Positions 62,847 to 64,000 of a DNA stretch of 64,000 nt are shown in pieces (the stretch's first letter is position 1; each line of letters begins with the position of its first letter). Source of the stretch: Phycisphaerales bacterium (GTDB taxonomy: Bacteria; Planctomycetota; Phycisphaerae; Phycisphaerales; SM1A02); the NCBI GenBank assembly GCA_029260575.1, contig JAJDDB010000004.1:186001-250000 (forward strand). Direction: 5' to 3'. The notes below the pieces were generated by a model that was given only the letters and a program-made list of their open reading frames with translations, had not been told where the DNA came from and searched no databases. The translations under genes and the position numbers were made by a program.

Positions 62847-63656
62847 ATGAATCCGCAGGACCTGACCAATTCGAACCGCTCTAATCAAACGGACGTGCTA
62901 ATGGCCAATCAATCGGCTCAAACTCGCCAATACAGGCCGATACTTGGCGTGATGCAACCTCCGGATGACATACTTGCTGATGACTCGCTCCCGCATCGCA
63001 CGTATTGGTGCAGCAGTGGTCTTGTAAGGCTTGTCATTAGTTTGGGGCGCCTCACTCAATACCATTCACTTGTCATTCCGGGTACACACGCAAGCTATGT
63101 TGAATCCATCGGCGAAATGCTGCTCGATGGTGTTCCGAGCGAACACATATCGGCTGCTCTTTCAGTTTCGCATCGCGTAGTGTGTGAAGCAACTGGAAAT
63201 CAAGTGCTTGGGCAAATCCTCTTTGAGCATGGGAATTCTGGAGATCGCTCAATTTCGCGCTACGGCACTCACATTGCCCATATGCATTCGCTGTGCATCG
63301 CCAACCACAATGATTTCTCCCATGCGATTCGTCAATCCTTAGTTGAAGACAAATCATGGGTGCGTGTTTCTGGGTGGCGAGAGTTGTCTGATTTGGCACG
63401 CGACGAGATTGAGTACTGTTTCATTCAGCTGTCACCCAAAGAAGCGTGGTGTAGAGAAGTAACGAGCCACGACAACCTGCCGAAGCAATATTTGAGACGA
63501 CTTGTTTATTATTGCCTTCAGGAAACAGGCCACGCCTTACTGCCGTCAAACTGGCTGTGGAGATCTGCTGGCGACATGCAAGATGCGGTTTCTGAGGCAA
63601 CAACACTGCGTAGATTATCGTCCGATGATTCGATAGTCCACGCAACTCGTCGTTAG
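62847..63656 (+). CDS. unknown protein
   Basis: A 269-aa protein if started at the ATG at 62847 (AAGAGG upstream but very close); 62781 and 62901 are alternatives. It contains VRLVISLGRLTQYHSLVIPG, a Cys/His-containing middle part and ARDEIEYCFIQLSPKEAWC. No domain recognised. The composition resembles other genes in this lower-GC part of the window. Its neighbours are the broken transposase and the partial gene at the right edge. Confidence 0.5.
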   Translation: MNPQDLTNSNRSNQTDVLMANQSAQTRQYRPILGVMQPPDDILADDSLPHRTYWCSSGLVRLVISLGRLTQYHSLVIPGTHASYVESIGEMLLDGVPSEHISAALSVSHRVVCEATGNQVLGQILFEHGNSGDRSISRYGTHIAHMHSLCIANHNDFSHAIRQSLVEDKSWVRVSGWRELSDLARDEIEYCFIQLSPKEAWCREVTSHDNLPKQYLRRLVYYCLQETGHALLPSNWLWRSAGDMQDAVSEATTLRRLSSDDSIVHATRR

Positions 63657-63794
63657 TCTTACTCCTATTGCCTAGCCACAACATTCCACTTGACACGTCG
63701 ATCAGTCTCACTTGAAATACTGCTGTTGAGCTTGCAACTCACATGGAGCTTGTGAGTTGTTTCTCTGTGAGAGCTGTGTGGCAAGGGGCTGAAT

Positions 63795-64000
63795 TTGCAT
63801 AACGACAGAATTGAAGAAACCGCGGCAGAGCCGGTAGTTGAAGCCGGGCAGTGGCGATCACATCTTCGAGATCGACTCTTTTTTCAGAAGCAGCTCGAGC
63901 AAATGCTTCCCGCGATCTCTGAATTCTTTTCATTGGACAAAGATACGTTCGCCGGATACTCATTTCGAGGGCTTGAGCTAGGTCCAAAGAAGCGCACCCC
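63795..64000 (+). CDS. partial gene at the right edge
   Basis: An open frame from a TTG at 63795 with AAGGGG about 7 nt upstream runs past the window end. It reads LHNDRIEETAAEPVVEAGQW, then a helical part with FFQKQLEQMLPAISEFFSLD, and then GLELGPKKRT. Composition and ribosome binding site support coding on this strand. The start codon is uncertain. No family can be named from 68 residues. Confidence 0.5.
   Translation, partial: MHNDRIEETAAEPVVEAGQWRSHLRDRLFFQKQLEQMLPAISEFFSLDKDTFAGYSFRGLELGPKKRT

Noticed and set aside
63739-63987. 82-aa minus-strand open frame at the right edge
   Set aside because: The opposite strand has a better frame with AAGGGG and a TTG start running off the edge; this one lacks a ribosome binding site.
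1-64000. CRISPR arrays, tRNA and rRNA genes
   Set aside because: No regularly spaced direct repeats, no cloverleaf with a complete acceptor and T-arm, and no rRNA-like stretch was found by eye. GGTTCGAAAC near 27707 resembles a T-loop but has no matching acceptor or anticodon arm.

Overview
The window looks like a chromosomal segment of a high-GC planctomycete, most likely of the Phycisphaerae type. The grounds are a planctomycete-style ECF sigma factor overlapping a Ser/Thr kinase-WD40 gene, a DUF2924-large serine recombinase operon, and prophage gene families that I associate with that phylum. The assignment is inference from protein families; there is no rRNA or other marker gene here. No tRNA, rRNA or CRISPR array was seen.

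Layout. (1) 0.5-17.3 kb is a nearly complete head-and-tail module of a long-tailed, Mu/lambda-like prophage, all on the + strand and tightly packed: packaging proteins, portal, protease-capsid fusion, decoration protein, connector and terminator proteins, tail tube, assembly chaperones, tape measure, tail-tip proteins, then a methyltransferase, a DUF115-like protein and a Ser/Gly-rich protein with an internal Hint (intein-like) domain. Two small minus-strand genes precede it. No integrase, lysis or replication genes are visible in this part. (2) 17.6-28.5 kb reads as host chromosome: fatty acid desaturase, EamA exporter, ECF sigma factor plus sensor kinase with WD40 repeats, a large secreted TPR protein and a VOC lipoprotein flanked by short palindromic repeats. 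(3) 29.0-36.3 kb is a complete type I restriction-modification operon, hsdM-hsdS-hsdR on the minus strand, with a divergent winged-helix gene. (4) 37.8-48.4 kb is a phage-derived mobile island: DUF2924/large serine recombinase operon, ParB-type DNA methyltransferase, small terminase-like protein, Doc toxin with AbrB-type antitoxin, a second serine recombinase, a PD-(D/E)XK protein, and small regulators. One of these small genes is a clear paralogue of a gene at the left edge of the window. The island has packaging-type and recombination genes but no capsid or tail genes. (5) 48.9-64 kb is a lower-GC accessory region: an Asp-box propeller, an ASCH protein, a DNase I-like secreted enzyme, an HhH-like protein, a PD-(D/E)XK nuclease pair, a two-gene membrane/coiled-coil operon, a 5'-truncated transposase and unknown genes.

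How the parts work together. The phage module would package DNA (terminase), build a gpT-type head by proteolysis, and assemble a tail around the tape measure. The restriction system, the nucleases and the toxin-antitoxin pair form a defence-type neighbourhood next to the recombinase-bearing island. The most unusual items are the Hint-domain tail-module protein, the coupled membrane/coiled-coil pair at 57.7-61.4 kb, the HsdS with a long C-terminal extension, and the capsid-less phage-derived island.
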